Origin: Peterkaempfera bronchialis
Lineage (GTDB): Bacteria; Actinomycetota; Actinomycetes; Streptomycetales; Streptomycetaceae
Length of the DNA stretch: 64,000 nucleotides
Direction: 5' to 3'
Assembly (NCBI RefSeq): GCF_003258605.2
Contig: NZ_CP031264.1
Span: 2,480,001 to 2,544,000 of the forward strand
Shown here: positions 24,811 to 35,100 of the stretch, one piece after another
How positions within the stretch are numbered: the first letter of the stretch is position 1
Layout: every line of letters begins with the position of its first letter
The notes under the pieces: generated by a model
The model's input: the letters and a program-made list of their open reading frames with translations, nothing else
Database searches by the model: none
What the model was told of the DNA's origin: nothing
Program-made: the position numbers and the translations under genes

Positions 24811-25029
24811 CGTTCCATCCCCGTGCGGTCGCCGCACTTCTCCGCCGTCGAACCGGACGTCGACGAGCCCGACGCCGGCGAACCCGACGGCATCGAACCG
24901 AATCCCGGGCCGTGGCCTGCCGCAGTGGCTTGCCTCACACCGCCGTCCTGTGGAATGTTCGCACGGAATCGACCGGTCCGGGACATCCGGTCGGGATGCG
25001 GACCTCGGCTTCCATGGATCGGACGCCGC

Positions 25030-25941
25030 TCACCGCTCATCCGCTTGCGGTCGTACGTGCACGACATCCCCGGCGCCCACCGGATGATCGGCCCCGTCGG
25101 CGGTGCGGACGACCAGCCGGCCGTCGCCGTCCACCGCCACCGCGCGGCCCAGCAGCTCGCGGTCGCCGGGCAGCAGCACCCGGACCGGTCGGCCCACGGT
25201 GGTGCAGCGGGCCGTGTACGCGGGCAGCAGCCCGCTGGCGTCCGGGTCGCCGCCGACCCGCCGCCACTCCCCGTACAGCTCGGCGATCTCGCGCAGCAGC
25301 GCCCGCAGCAGGGTGTCGCGGTCGGTGACGGCCGCCCCGGCCAGCGCGAGCGAGGCGGCGGTGGGCACCGGAAGCTCCTCCTGGCGCAGCGAGACATTGA
25401 GGCCCATGCCGCAGACCACGGCCGCACCGGCCAGTTCGGTGAGGATGCCGCCGAGCTTGCGCTCGCTGCCGTCGACGGTGACCAGCAGGTCGTTGGGCCA
25501 TTTGAGACCCACCTCGACCTCGGCGATCCGGCTGAGCGCCGCCGCAGCGGCGACGCCGACCAGCAGCGGCAGCCAGCCGTACCGGGCGGGCGGCACCTCG
25601 GGGCCGGGGCGCAGCAGCAGGGAGACGAAGAGGCCGGAGCGGGCGGGGGCGGACCAGCGGCGGTCCAGTCGGCCGCGCGCGGCGCTCTGCACCTCGGCGA
25701 CCAGGACCGCGCCCTCGGCGTCCCCGGCCCGGGCGCGGGCGGCCAGGTCGCTGTTGGTGGAGCCGGTCTCGGCGACCACCTCCAGCGAGGTCCAGACCCC
25801 GCCGGGCACCACCAGGGCGCGGCGCAGCCGGGCCGCGTCCAGCGGGGGCCGTTCGAGGTCGGTCCAGGGGGAGGGGCCGTCCCCCGTGAACCCTCGCAGT
25901 CCGCTGATGCGGCGGCGCCCGCCGCCCGGTTCCTCGGTCAC
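25030..25941 (-). CDS. birA: biotin-protein ligase (monofunctional BirA)
   Basis: The 303-residue enzyme attaches biotin to the carboxylase carrier lysine. Visible motifs are ETGSTNSDLAARA, the biotinoyl-AMP loop SAARGRLDRRW (a variant of GRGRxGR), LKWPNDLLV with the catalytic lysine, and RKLGGILTEL. There is no N-terminal helix-turn-helix, so it does not repress transcription. GTG is the start and a TAGGCT -10 lies 6 nt upstream without a ribosome site, which suggests a leaderless mRNA. It is divergent from pccB, fitting a shared role in acyl-CoA carboxylation. Confidence 0.93.
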   Translation of the reverse strand: MTEEPGGGRRRISGLRGFTGDGPSPWTDLERPPLDAARLRRALVVPGGVWTSLEVVAETGSTNSDLAARARAGDAEGAVLVAEVQSAARGRLDRRWSAPARSGLFVSLLLRPGPEVPPARYGWLPLLVGVAAAAALSRIAEVEVGLKWPNDLLVTVDGSERKLGGILTELAGAAVVCGMGLNVSLRQEELPVPTAASLALAGAAVTDRDTLLRALLREIAELYGEWRRVGGDPDASGLLPAYTARCTTVGRPVRVLLPGDRELLGRAVAVDGDGRLVVRTADGADHPVGAGDVVHVRPQADER

Positions 25942-25947
25942 CCCGCC

Positions 25948-25953
25948 AGCCTA
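25948..25953 (-). promoter_or_regulatory. -10 element for leaderless birA
   Basis: On the minus strand TAGGCT ends 6 nt before the GTG start, with no purine-rich ribosome site between. No clear -35 was recognised. Confidence 0.45.
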
Positions 25954-26171
25954 TGCGGGCGGGCGGGGTGCTGCTTGATCGCGTCCCCTGGGGGCACATA
26001 TCGAGCGTCGGCGCACTGTGGTGCTCGCCATAATGACAACGCCTCGGTGATGACTACGCTACGCAGTGGTAATCCTCCGGGTCGTCCCGGTCGGCACGGC
26101 AGCGGCCAGGGGCCGGCCCCAGAGCACCCACCCTCACCAGCTCACGGCGACTACCAAGGGAGAAGCGCGGG

Positions 26172-27767
26172 ATGGCCGAAGCGGAGACCGCCGGAACCAC
26201 GGCAGACATCCACACCACCGCCGGAAAGATCGCGGACCTGAGGCGGCGGGTCGACGAGGCGGTGCACTCCGGCTCGGCCCGCGCCGTGGAGAAGCAGCAC
26301 GCCAAGGGCAAGACCACCGCCCGCGAGCGGGTGGCGCAGCTGCTGGACGAGGACTCCTTCGTGGAGTTCGACGAGTTCGCCCGGCACCGCTCGACCAACT
26401 TCGGCCAGCAGCGGAACCGCCCGTACGGCGACGGCGTGGTGACCGGCTACGGCACGGTCGACGGCCGTCCGGTGGCGGTCTTCGCGCAGGACTTCACCGT
26501 CTTCGGCGGCTCGCTGGGCGAGGTCTTCGGCGAGAAGATCGTCAAGGTGATGGACTTCGCGCTGAAGACCGGCTGCCCGGTCATCGGCATCAATGACTCG
26601 GGCGGCGCGCGGATCCAGGAGGGCGTGGCGTCGCTGGGCCTGTACGGCGAGATCTTCCGCCGCAATGTGCATGCCTCCGGCGTGGTCCCGCAGATCTCGC
26701 TGATCATGGGCCCCTGCGCGGGCGGCGCGGTCTACTCCCCCGCGATCACCGACTTCGTGGTGATGGCCGACCAGACCTCGCACATGTTCATCACCGGCCC
26801 GGACGTCATCAAGACGGTCACCGGCGAGGACGTGGGCTTCGAGGAGCTGGGCGGCGCCCGCACCCACAACACCAAGTCGGGCGTGGCGCACCACATGGCG
26901 GCGGACGAGAAGGAGGCCATCGAGTACGTCAAGGCGCTGCTCTCCTACCTGCCGTCGAACAACCTGGAGGACCCGCCGGTCTACCCGGAGGAGGCCGACC
27001 TGGCCACCTCGGCGGCGGACCTGGAGCTGGACGCGATCGTCCCGGACTCCGCCAACCAGCCGTACGACATGCACAAGGTCATCGAGCATGTGCTGGACGA
27101 CGGCGAGTTCCTGGAGACCCAGGGGCTCTTCGCGCCCAACATCGTCACCGGCTTCGGCCGGGTCGAGGGGCGCGCGGTGGGCGTGGTCGCCAACCAGCCG
27201 ATGCAGTACGCGGGCTGCCTGGACATCGACGCCAGCGAGAAGGCGGCGCGCTTCGTCCGCACCTGCGACGCCTTCAACATCCCGGTGCTGACCTTTGTCG
27301 ACGTCCCCGGGTTCCTGCCCGGCACCGGCCAGGAGTGGGACGGCATCATCCGGCGCGGCGCCAAGCTGATCTACGCCTACGCCGAGGCCACGGTGCCGCT
27401 GGTCACGCTGATCACCCGCAAGGCGTTCGGCGGCGCGTACGACGTCATGGGGTCCAAGCACCTGGGCGCCGACATCAACCTGGCGTGGCCGACCGCGCAG
27501 ATCGCCGTGATGGGCGCGCAGGGCGCGGTCAACATCCTGCACCGCCGGGAGATCTCCGAGGCGGAGGACCAGGAGGCCAAGCGGGCCGAGCTGATCGCCG
27601 ACTACGAGGACACCCTGCTCAACCCGTATGTCGCCGCCGAGCGCGGCTACATCGACGCGGTGATCCTGCCGTCGGAGACCCGGCAGCACCTGGTCCGGGC
27701 GCTGCGGGCGCTGCGCAACAAGCGCGAGACGCTGCCGCCCAAGAAGCACGGCAACATCCCGCTCTGA
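26172..27767 (+). CDS. pccB: propionyl-CoA carboxylase beta subunit (carboxyltransferase)
   Basis: This 531-residue carboxyltransferase has the two crotonase-like halves: oxyanion-hole glycines in [12 protein letters not shown] and [12 protein letters not shown] in the first, and [14 protein letters not shown] in the second. Asp424 sits where Asp422 of S. coelicolor PccB selects propionyl-CoA over acetyl-CoA, so propionyl-CoA is the expected main substrate, giving methylmalonyl-CoA. GGGAGAAG lies 8 nt before the ATG. It is the first gene of pccB-pccE, with birA divergent and the biotin-carrying alpha subunit 2 kb downstream. Confidence 0.96.
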   Translation: MAEAETAGTTADIHTTAGKIADLRRRVDEAVHSGSARAVEKQHAKGKTTARERVAQLLDEDSFVEFDEFARHRSTNFGQQRNRPYGDGVVTGYGTVDGRPVAVFAQDFTVFGGSLGEVFGEKIVKVMDFALKTGCPVIGINDSGGARIQEGVASLGLYGEIFRRNVHASGVVPQISLIMGPCAGGAVYSPAITDFVVMADQTSHMFITGPDVIKTVTGEDVGFEELGGARTHNTKSGVAHHMAADEKEAIEYVKALLSYLPSNNLEDPPVYPEEADLATSAADLELDAIVPDSANQPYDMHKVIEHVLDDGEFLETQGLFAPNIVTGFGRVEGRAVGVVANQPMQYAGCLDIDASEKAARFVRTCDAFNIPVLTFVDVPGFLPGTGQEWDGIIRRGAKLIYAYAEATVPLVTLITRKAFGGAYDVMGSKHLGADINLAWPTAQIAVMGAQGAVNILHRREISEAEDQEAKRAELIADYEDTLLNPYVAAERGYIDAVILPSETRQHLVRALRALRNKRETLPPKKHGNIPL

Positions 27768-27777
27768 GCCGTCCGGC

Positions 27778-27806
27778 GTCGCCCGCCGGGCCTCCCGGCG
27801 GGCGAC
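27778..27806 (+). terminator. 13-bp hairpin between pccB and pccE
   Basis: GTCGCCCGCCGGG and its exact complement flank a 3-nt loop. The hairpin begins 10 nt after the pccB stop and ends 30 nt before the pccE start. It probably lowers expression of pccE or stabilises the pccB message. Confidence 0.7.
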
Positions 27807-27835
27807 GCGCCCTCCACCCCACCCAGGAGCGCACC

Positions 27836-28057
27836 ATGCCCCCCATCAAGGTGCTGCACGGGCAGCCCACCCCCGAGGAGCTGGCCGCCGTCATGGCGGT
27901 GGTCTCGGCCCGGGCCGCTGCGGCGACCGCGGCAGCGGCCGCAGCGGCCCGGACCGCCGGCGGCCCGGTCTCCACCTGGGCCGACCACGCCTCCGCCCTG
28001 CGCCGCATGCCCCGCCCCGGCCCCCACACCTGGCGCACCTCCACCTGGGCCCACTGA
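27836..28057 (+). CDS. pccE: acyl-CoA carboxylase epsilon subunit
   Basis: The 73-residue protein starts with IKVLHGQPTPEELAAVMAVV, the epsilon-subunit motif, followed by an Ala-rich stretch and a C-terminal region ending near TWRTSTWAH. Epsilon subunits bind the alpha-beta core and raise activity. CAGGAG lies 7 nt before the ATG. Location directly after pccB is the usual one. Confidence 0.92.
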   Translation: MPPIKVLHGQPTPEELAAVMAVVSARAAAATAAAAAAARTAGGPVSTWADHASALRRMPRPGPHTWRTSTWAH

Positions 28058-28076
28058 CCCGCCCCCAGCACCCCGA

Positions 28077-28496
28077 TCACCCCCCGGGCACCCGCCGCAC
28101 GGACCGCTCGGCCAGATCATCCAGCGAGCGCGCCGCCGTCACGAGGTCATTGTGGTCATGCAGCACGGTGAGCCCCGCGTGCGCCGCGGTGGCGCTGATC
28201 AGCAGGTCCACCACGGAGAGCGCGCGGTGTCCGCCGGAGCGGGTCAACCGGTACTGCGCCGCCTCGATCCAACGCCAGGCGCTCTTGGGCACCGGCACGT
28301 CGTCATAGAGCGCTTCGAACATGCGGGTCATGTCCTCGTACTCCGCGCTGGTGCGGGCGGAGGCCCTGAACTCCGTGCGCTGCGGATGGCAGGAGCCGAC
28401 GACCCCCTCGCTGATCACCTCCGCCCAGGCCGCACGGATGTCCTTGTCCCGCTGGATCCGCCACAGGGCCGAGGAGTCGATGAGGTAGCGGATCAC
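28077..28496 (-). CDS. vapC: PIN-domain ribonuclease toxin (VapC family)
   Basis: This 139-residue PIN-domain protein has the first acidic residue in YLIDSSALWR, a glutamate in QRTEFRAS and later VVDLLISATAA, giving the acidic cluster that binds metal. VapC toxins cut specific RNAs, often initiator tRNA or rRNA loops. The GTG start overlaps the antitoxin stop codon by 3 nt. It is convergent with pccE, with only 19 nt between them. A complete catalytic set suggests an active toxin. Confidence 0.88.
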   Translation of the reverse strand: MIRYLIDSSALWRIQRDKDIRAAWAEVISEGVVGSCHPQRTEFRASARTSAEYEDMTRMFEALYDDVPVPKSAWRWIEAAQYRLTRSGGHRALSVVDLLISATAAHAGLTVLHDHNDLVTAARSLDDLAERSVRRVPGG

Positions 28497-28711
28497 ATGG
28501 GGCCCTTCGCCGCGCCGTGGGCCCGCTCCCACGCCTCGTAGTCCCAGTCCTGCGCGAGTTCGGCATAGCGCTCCAGGGCGTCTATCCGCTGGTGCCGAGC
28601 GGCGTACTCGCGAAGCGCCAGGTTGACGGTCTCCTTCTTGGTCCTGGCGCCCGACAGCCGCATGGCCGCCGCCAGCGCGTCGTCGTCCAGGTCGAGCGTC
28701 GTCATACTCAT
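28493..28711 (-). CDS. vapB: VapB-family antitoxin
   Basis: This 72-residue protein begins with a ribbon-helix-helix-like segment ([16 protein letters not shown] then [15 protein letters not shown]) and ends with a charged toxin-binding tail. GAGGAG lies 6 nt upstream of the ATG. It precedes and overlaps vapC. As in other such pairs, the antitoxin-toxin complex probably represses the promoter in the region just upstream. Confidence 0.85.
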   Translation of the reverse strand: MSMTTLDLDDDALAAAMRLSGARTKKETVNLALREYAARHQRIDALERYAELAQDWDYEAWERAHGAAKGPM

Positions 28712-28767
28712 CACGAACTCCTCTGTTGACGGACAACAAGGACCGCCAACATCATATGGGGACCGAT

Positions 28768-28785
28768 CTGAGTACGCGTACTCAG
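28768..28785. promoter_or_regulatory. perfect 18-bp palindrome between vapB and the small membrane protein
   Basis: CTGAGTACGCGTACTCAG is its own reverse complement. It lies 57 nt upstream of the vapB start and 34 nt upstream of the GTG of the tiny membrane-protein frame, so it could control either direction. Confidence 0.6.
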
Positions 28786-28819
28786 GCGCGGGGGGCGCGG
28801 CGGGCGCACCATCGGGAGG

Positions 28820-28945
28820 GTGCTCTGGTCAGACCCCCGAGACGAGCCGTCGCCCGAAGGGCGGCGGGCGCTGGAGATGCTGCGCCGGGCCGGCGTCTTC
28901 ATCGCCGGCTTCGCGCTGCTGGCCCTGGTCCTGCTGATGAGGTGA
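28820..28945 (+). CDS. 41-residue single-span membrane protein
   Basis: The frame reads a short charged N-terminus with [17 protein letters not shown] and a single hydrophobic helix [18 protein letters not shown] at the C-terminus, so it is probably a small cytoplasmic-membrane protein. The GTG is immediately after GGGAGG, too close for an ideal ribosome site. I recall a small hypothetical gene at this position (between pccE and maf) in Streptomyces, which is the main support. Confidence 0.5.
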   Translation: MLWSDPRDEPSPEGRRALEMLRRAGVFIAGFALLALVLLMR

Positions 28946-28958
28946 CGGCGGGCTCTTC

Positions 28959-28964
28959 TACGCT
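28959..28964 (+). promoter_or_regulatory. -10 element for leaderless maf
   Basis: TACGCT ends exactly 7 nt before the maf ATG, and no ribosome site lies between. The context TACGCTGG--GCCATG is repeated at the gamma-glutamylcyclotransferase gene. Confidence 0.55.
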
Positions 28965-28971
28965 GGTCGCC

Positions 28972-29589
28972 ATGAGCGACCGCCGCACCCTTGTCCTGGC
29001 CTCCGCCTCCCCCGCCCGCCTGGGCCTGCTCCGCCAGGCCGGGCTCGACCCGCAGGTGATCGTCAGCGGGGTGGACGAGGACGCCCTGACCGCCGCCACC
29101 CCCGGGGGGCTGGCGCTGCTGCTGGCCGAGGCCAAGGCCGCCGCCGTCGCCGACCGGCTGGCCGCCGAGCCCGGCGGGTACGAGAACCCGCTGATCGTCG
29201 GCTGCGACTCGGTGCTGGACCTGGACGGCGTGGCGCTCGGCAAGCCCGCCGACGCGGCCGAGGCCACCGCCCGCTGGCGGGCCATGCGCGGGCGGGAGGG
29301 CGTGCTCCGTACGGGGCACTGCGTGATCGACACCGCCAGCGGCGCCCGCTCGGCCGCCACCGCCTCCACCTCGGTCCGCTTCGGCACCCCGGACGACGCG
29401 GAGATCGCCGCGTATGTCGCCTCCGGCGAGCCGCTGCACGTCGCCGGGGCGTTCACCCTGGACGGGCGCTCGGCGCCGTTCCTGGACGGCATCGAGGGCG
29501 ACCACGGCAATGTGATCGGGCTGTCGCTGCCGCTGCTGCGCCGGCTGCTGGCCGACGTGGGCGTGCGGATCACCGACCTCTGGGTCTAG
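28972..29589 (+). CDS. maf: Maf-family nucleoside triphosphate pyrophosphatase
   Basis: The 205-residue protein has [16 protein letters not shown] at its N-terminus, [11 protein letters not shown] with a catalytic aspartate, and [10 protein letters not shown]. Maf proteins hydrolyse non-canonical or excess nucleoside triphosphates (dTTP, UTP, modified forms) and affect septum formation. Length is normal. It is usually found in this carboxylase region in Streptomyces. The transcript appears leaderless. Confidence 0.93.
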   Translation: MSDRRTLVLASASPARLGLLRQAGLDPQVIVSGVDEDALTAATPGGLALLLAEAKAAAVADRLAAEPGGYENPLIVGCDSVLDLDGVALGKPADAAEATARWRAMRGREGVLRTGHCVIDTASGARSAATASTSVRFGTPDDAEIAAYVASGEPLHVAGAFTLDGRSAPFLDGIEGDHGNVIGLSLPLLRRLLADVGVRITDLWV

Positions 29590-29918
29590 GCGGTCCGCCA
29601 TCTGGCCGACCGTCAGGGCGGCGGGCTTCCCTCCGGTGTGTCGCGGGGCACGTTACTGACCGGTCGTCCAACGGCTCAGGAGCCCTGCACACTTGCTCCG
29701 CTCCGTCCACGTGGCGAAGACCACTGCGCCGCTCCAGCAGGGTCCCAGCGACGCGCAGGGTGGCGGCGTACCGTGGTGATCAGGGCATTGTCACGGACAT
29801 CGCAGCTCCGGTGACCGCTCGGGATGACTCTCCGTGTGGGAAAGCTCACCACCGGGGGTGACTCGATAGTACGGACCGCCGGTCCATAAACTCACCTAGG
29901 TTCAAGAAGGGAGCCATC
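29590..29918. promoter_or_regulatory. accA2 leader with promoter and palindrome
   Basis: This 329-nt gap has no credible gene. Near its end TAAACT (29887-29892) is a good -10. Immediately upstream the palindrome GGACCG-C-CGGTCC (29873-29885) would occupy the spacer between -35 and -10, a typical place for repressor binding. The ribosome site AGAAGGGAG follows before the GTG. Nothing else stands out. Confidence 0.5.
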
Positions 29919-31691
29919 GTGCGCAAGGTGCTCATCGCCAACCGCGGAGAAATCGCAGTCCGCGTCGCCCGGGCATGCTCTGACGCCGGGATCGCCAGCG
30001 TCGCCGTCTACGCCGACCCGGACCGGGATGCGCTGCACGTCCGCGCGGCCGACGAGGCCTATGCGCTGGGCGGCGACACCCCCGCCACCAGCTACCTGGA
30101 CATCGCCAAGGTCCTCAAGGCAGCCGCCGACTCCGGCGCCGACGCCATCCACCCTGGCTACGGCTTTCTCTCCGAGAACGCCGAGTTCGCCCAGGCCGTC
30201 CTCGACGCCGGGCTGATCTGGATCGGCCCGCCCCCGCAGGCCATCCGCGACCTGGGCGACAAGGTCGCCGCCCGGCATATCGCCCAGCGGGCCGGCGCCC
30301 CCCTGGTGGCCGGCACCGCCGACCCGGTCTCCGGCGCCGAGGAGGTCGTCGCCTTCGCCAAGGAGCACGGGCTGCCGATCGCCATCAAGGCCGCCTTCGG
30401 CGGCGGCGGACGCGGCCTGAAGGTCGCCCGCACCCTGGAGGAGATCCCCGAGCTGTACGACTCCGCCGTCCGCGAGGCGGTCGCCGCCTTCGGCCGCGGC
30501 GAGTGCTTCGTGGAGCGCTACCTCGACCGGCCCCGCCACGTCGAGACCCAGTGCCTGGCCGACCAGCACGGCAACGTCGTGGTGGTCTCCACCCGCGACT
30601 GCTCGCTCCAGCGCCGCCACCAGAAGCTGGTCGAGGAGGCCCCCGCGCCGTTCCTCTCGCACGACCAGAACGCCGAGCTGTACCGCGCCTCCAAGGCCAT
30701 CCTCAAGGAGGCCGGCTACCAGGGCGCCGGTACCTGTGAGTTCCTGGTCGGCCAGGACGGCACCATCTCCTTCCTTGAGGTCAACACCCGCCTCCAGGTG
30801 GAGCACCCGGTGACCGAGGAGGTCTCCGGCATCGACCTGGTCCGCGAGATGTTCCGGATCGCCGACGGCGAGGAGCTCGGCTACAGCGACCCCGAGCTGC
30901 GCGGCCACTCCTTCGAGTTCCGCATCAACGGCGAGGACCCCGGCCGGGGCTTCCTCCCCGCCCCCGGCACCGTCACCGCCTGGGCCCCGCCCACCGGCCC
31001 CGGCGTCCGGCTGGACTCCGGCGTCGAGGCCGGCTCGGTCATCGGCCCCGCCTGGGACTCGCTGCTCGCCAAACTGGTCGTCACCGGCGCCACCCGCAGG
31101 CAGGCCCTGGAGCGGGCCCGCCGCGCCCTGGCGGAGTTCCAGGTCGAGGGCATGGCCACCGCCATCCCGTTCCACCGCGCGGCCGTCACCGACCCGGCCT
31201 TCGCCCCCGAGGTGCACGGCCACACCGGCCCGTTCTCCGTCCACACCCGCTGGATCGAGACCGAGTTCGACAACACCATCCCGCCGTTCGGTGGCGCCGC
31301 CGCCGACGGTGAGGAGCCCGAGGGCCGCGAGACCGTGGTGGTCGAGGTCGGCGGCAAGCGCATCGAGGTGTCGCTGCCGTCCTCGCTGGGCGTCTCCGCC
31401 GCCGCTCCGGCCGCCGCCGGCACCGCCAAGGCCAAGCGCCGCGCCGGTGCCAAGAAGGCCGGCTCGGCCGTCTCCGGCGACTCCCTCGCCTCCCCGATGC
31501 AGGGAACCATCGTCAAGGTCGCCGTGGAGGACGGCCAGGAGGTCCAGGAGGGCGATCTGATCGTCGTCCTGGAGGCCATGAAGATGGAGCAGCCGCTCAA
31601 CGCCCACAAGGCCGGCACCATCACCGCCCTCGCCGCCGAGGTCGGCGCCAGCATCACCAGCGGCGCCGTCATCTGCGAGATCAAGGACTGA
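29919..31691 (+). CDS. accA2: acetyl/propionyl-CoA carboxylase alpha subunit (biotin carboxylase plus BCCP)
   Basis: This 590-residue protein has an N-terminal biotin carboxylase with [13 protein letters not shown], the ATP-grasp glycine loop FGGGGRGLK, the catalytic [15 protein letters not shown] and a C-terminal biotinyl domain. The biotin acceptor is Lys555 in EAMKMEQPL. An Ala/Lys-rich linker (residues 490-520) joins the two. It carboxylates biotin with ATP and bicarbonate and serves PccB and probably AccB. GTG start with GGGAG about 6 nt upstream. Confidence 0.96.
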   Translation: MRKVLIANRGEIAVRVARACSDAGIASVAVYADPDRDALHVRAADEAYALGGDTPATSYLDIAKVLKAAADSGADAIHPGYGFLSENAEFAQAVLDAGLIWIGPPPQAIRDLGDKVAARHIAQRAGAPLVAGTADPVSGAEEVVAFAKEHGLPIAIKAAFGGGGRGLKVARTLEEIPELYDSAVREAVAAFGRGECFVERYLDRPRHVETQCLADQHGNVVVVSTRDCSLQRRHQKLVEEAPAPFLSHDQNAELYRASKAILKEAGYQGAGTCEFLVGQDGTISFLEVNTRLQVEHPVTEEVSGIDLVREMFRIADGEELGYSDPELRGHSFEFRINGEDPGRGFLPAPGTVTAWAPPTGPGVRLDSGVEAGSVIGPAWDSLLAKLVVTGATRRQALERARRALAEFQVEGMATAIPFHRAAVTDPAFAPEVHGHTGPFSVHTRWIETEFDNTIPPFGGAAADGEEPEGRETVVVEVGGKRIEVSLPSSLGVSAAAPAAAGTAKAKRRAGAKKAGSAVSGDSLASPMQGTIVKVAVEDGQEVQEGDLIVVLEAMKMEQPLNAHKAGTITALAAEVGASITSGAVICEIKD

Positions 31692-31714
31692 CCGACCCGC
31701 CTCCAGAATCCCGC

Positions 31715-31750
31715 CACTGCGCCCCGCCGGTCCTCCGGCGGGGCGCAGTG
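31715..31750 (+). terminator. 16-bp hairpin terminator after accA2
   Basis: CACTGCGCCCCGCCGG and its exact complement flank a TCCT loop 23 nt after the stop codon. Confidence 0.85.
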
Positions 31751-32181
31751 CCGTCCCGTTCCTGCGGGATCGCCTTGCCGCGCCATCGTCCGCCTTCTCC
31801 CGGCCCGGTCTTCGGGAAGCCGAGGCACCCTGATCGACGCTCACGGCCGCTGCCACTGCGACCGGATCCGGTTCCCGGGGTCGCTGGCAGGCGTGGTGCG
31901 ACTGCGGTATAGGGCGAGTGCCGCGTGCCCCTGGACGACGAGGACCAATCCGGGACTCTTCCCCCCGCCCCGATTGGCTCGTCATGGGGATTCCCCAGGT
32001 CAGAAGGGGAGCCAGGCCGTCTGTGCCGGTGCACAGCCACCAGAAACGCAGCGAGTTCCGGCCAGTTTGATCGTGTCCATGCCGTGATCGACTTTGTCTT
32101 TCGACGGTTGGTAGAACAGGTGACCTGTGCCGGGCCTTTGCCAAGGCCATACACGGCCTACACCTCAGCGGGGGAATCACC
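31751..32181. other. gene-free region upstream of the RHS toxin gene
   Basis: About 430 nt contain no credible gene. A 13-bp palindrome, ACAGGT-G-ACCTGT, lies at 32116-32128, about 53 nt before the toxin start, and could be an operator. GGGGGAA close to the TTG start is the likely ribosome site. The base composition is somewhat less GC-rich than neighbouring genes. Confidence 0.5.
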
Positions 32182-35100
32182 TTGACGAAGCATCGGTTTC
32201 TGTCGTCAGCCGTCGGCGGGCTGGCCGCACCACGTCGTCTCGCGAGCGTGGCGGTGGTCACCTCGCTGGCGCTCCTGATCGGGCTCGGCGAGCCGATCGA
32301 ACCGTCGTCGGCGAAGGCGACCGCCGCCCCGTCCGAATCCGCCCCCGCCAAGACGGCACCTGCCGAGGCTCCGGATGCGGCATCGGCGCTGCTGGCGGCG
32401 CGGTTGCAGGACCGACGCATCGAGATCACGGGTGAGCGGACGGATTCGACCACGAGTTGGGCGAATCCGGACGGGACCACCACGGTGGAGTCGTACACCG
32501 GGCCGATCCGGGTACTGGACGAGCACGGCACCTGGCGGCCGGTGGACACCACCCTGGTGGAGGCCGACGGGACGGTGCAGCCCGCGATGGCCGCGGCCGA
32601 CATGTCCTTCTCCGGCGGCGGCGGCAAGGACGGGACCCTCGCCCAACTGACCCGTGGCAAGCACACCCTGGGACTGGGCTGGGAGGGCAGGCTTCCCCAG
32701 CCGACCCTGGACGGACCCACCGCGACCTACCCGAACGCGGTCCCCGGCGGGGACCTGGTCGTCACCGCCCTCAAGGAGGGCTTCTCCCACTCCGTCGTCC
32801 TCCGCAAGCGCCCCGACGGCCCCGTCGAGTACCGCCTGCCCGTCACCGCCACCGGCCTGCGTCTGAGGGAGACCTCGGACAAGCGCCTGAGCTGGGAGGA
32901 CAGCAACGGCAAGGCCACGGCCACGGCACCGGCCCCGATGATGTGGGACTCCTCCACCGACAAGGTGTCGGGTGACCCCAAGCACCTGGCGCCCATCGAC
33001 GTCACCATCGAAGCGAGCAAGGACGGCAAGGGCCAGGTCCTGGTCCTCAAGCCCGACCCGACGTTCCTCGCCGACCCCGACCTCACCTACCCGGTCACCA
33101 TCGACCCCACCGACTCCCTCATGGGCGCCGCCACCGACACCTGGCTCCAGTACGACGACTACCAGACCTCACAACGCGCCTCCACCGAACTCAAAGCCGG
33201 CACCTACGACGGCACCCACAAGGCCCGCTCCTTCCTGAAGTTCACCGTCACCAAGTACACGGGCAAGCACGTCCTCGACGCCAAGCTGCGCCTGTACTCG
33301 TACTACTCCTCGACCTGCGACACCAAGAACTCGGGCGTCGAGGTGCGGCGGATCACCGCCGACTGGGACCCCGCCGCGATCACCTGGTCCAAGCAGCCCG
33401 CCACCACCGCCACCGGTGCCACGGTCATCAAGGACGCCAAGGGCTACAACGCCAGCTCCTGCCCCGGCGGCTTCAACACCTGGGACCTGACCGCCATCAC
33501 CCAGGCCTGGGCCGACGGCCAGCCCAACTACGGCGTGCGCCTGGCCGCCGTCAGCGAGACCGACGTCCTCACCTGGCGCCGCTACCACTCCGCCAACTAC
33601 GTCGACGGCTCCCACGACCCCAACTCCGAACCGTCCCTGACCGTCACCTACAACACCAAGCCCGGCGTGGTCACCCCGCTGAGCCCGCTGGACGGGACGT
33701 TCACCAACGCCACCAAGCCGACGATCAGCGGCAAGTCGGTGGATGCCGACGGCAACACCGTCCAGCTCACCTTCGAGATCTGGAAGTCCGACGGCACGGC
33801 CGCGCTGATGTCCGGCAAGTCGGCGTTCGTGGCGTCAGGTGCGACTGCCTCCTGGGTGCCCTCGACCGCCCTGACCGAAGGCGCGTACAAGTGGCGTGCC
33901 ACGGTGACCGACGGAACCGACGCCAACGGCACCTGGTCGGCCTGGCAGAACTTCACCGTCGACATCACCAAGCCGGGGGCACCGTTCGTCACCTCGGCCG
34001 ACTACCCCTCGGACGGGCTGTGGCACGGAGGCTCCGGCCAGGCCGGCAAGTTCTCCTTCACCCCGGCGTCGGGGACCTCGGATCTGGCGGCCTATGTCTA
34101 CTCCCTGGATGCCGCAGCACCGGAGACGGTCTCCGCGACCGGTGGCGCCACGGTGTCGATCACCCCGTCTGCGGACGGCCACCGCTCGCTGAAGGTGCAG
34201 GCCAAGGACAAGGCCGGCAACCTGTCCAACGCCACCGTCTACGAGTTCCTGGTGGGGCGGGGCGCCATCTCCTCGCCGCAGGACGGAGCATCCAGCGCCC
34301 GCCGGGTCAAGCTCCAGGTGGATGCGCAGGCGCAGTACACCCGGGTGACCTACCAGTGGCGGCGCGGCCCGGGCGCGGCCCAGTACGACGTGCCGCTGGC
34401 GAACCTCACCAAGGCCGACAACACCCCGGTGACCGACGTCAAGGCGCGGTTGTCGGATCTGGGCGGCCACGCCAACTGGTCGGTGCTGGAGACCCTGGGC
34501 CAGATCGGCGGCATCGTCGAGGTCCGTGCGGTGCTCTACACCAACAGCGACGCCGACCCGTCCTACGCCACCGAGTGGCGCAGGTTCACGGTGGACCCGA
34601 ACGCCGACGGCGCGGCCTCGGACGACATGGGCCCCGGTTCGGTGAACCTGCTCACCGGCGACTACTCGGTCAGCGTGGCCGACGCTGACGAGTTCGGCCT
34701 GGCCAGCACCCGGGTGGCGTCCTCCCGGGGCACCGACCGAGGCTGGCAGGCACAGGGCGAGCGACTCACCGCCAACCAGCAGCAGGTCTCCACCAACACG
34801 GCCGGCTTTGTGGCCAGCAATGCGACGATCTCCCGGGACACCACGCTCGGGCAGGACGGTTCGACCGATTCCCTGAAGGTCGTCCCTGCGGCCAGTGGCA
34901 CCACCAGCGCCACCAGCGCACGGTTGGACAGCAATCCCGACAGCTGCCTGGAGAGCCTGTGCCAGGGCATGAAGCCCGGTCACACCTACCGGGCCAGCGC
35001 CTGGGCGTATGTCCCGGCGGCCACCGGTCTCAGCCCGGACGACAGCCGTGGCCTGCGGATCGTCGCCTCCGCCGGTACGTCCGGAGCCCTCAAGGAGACG

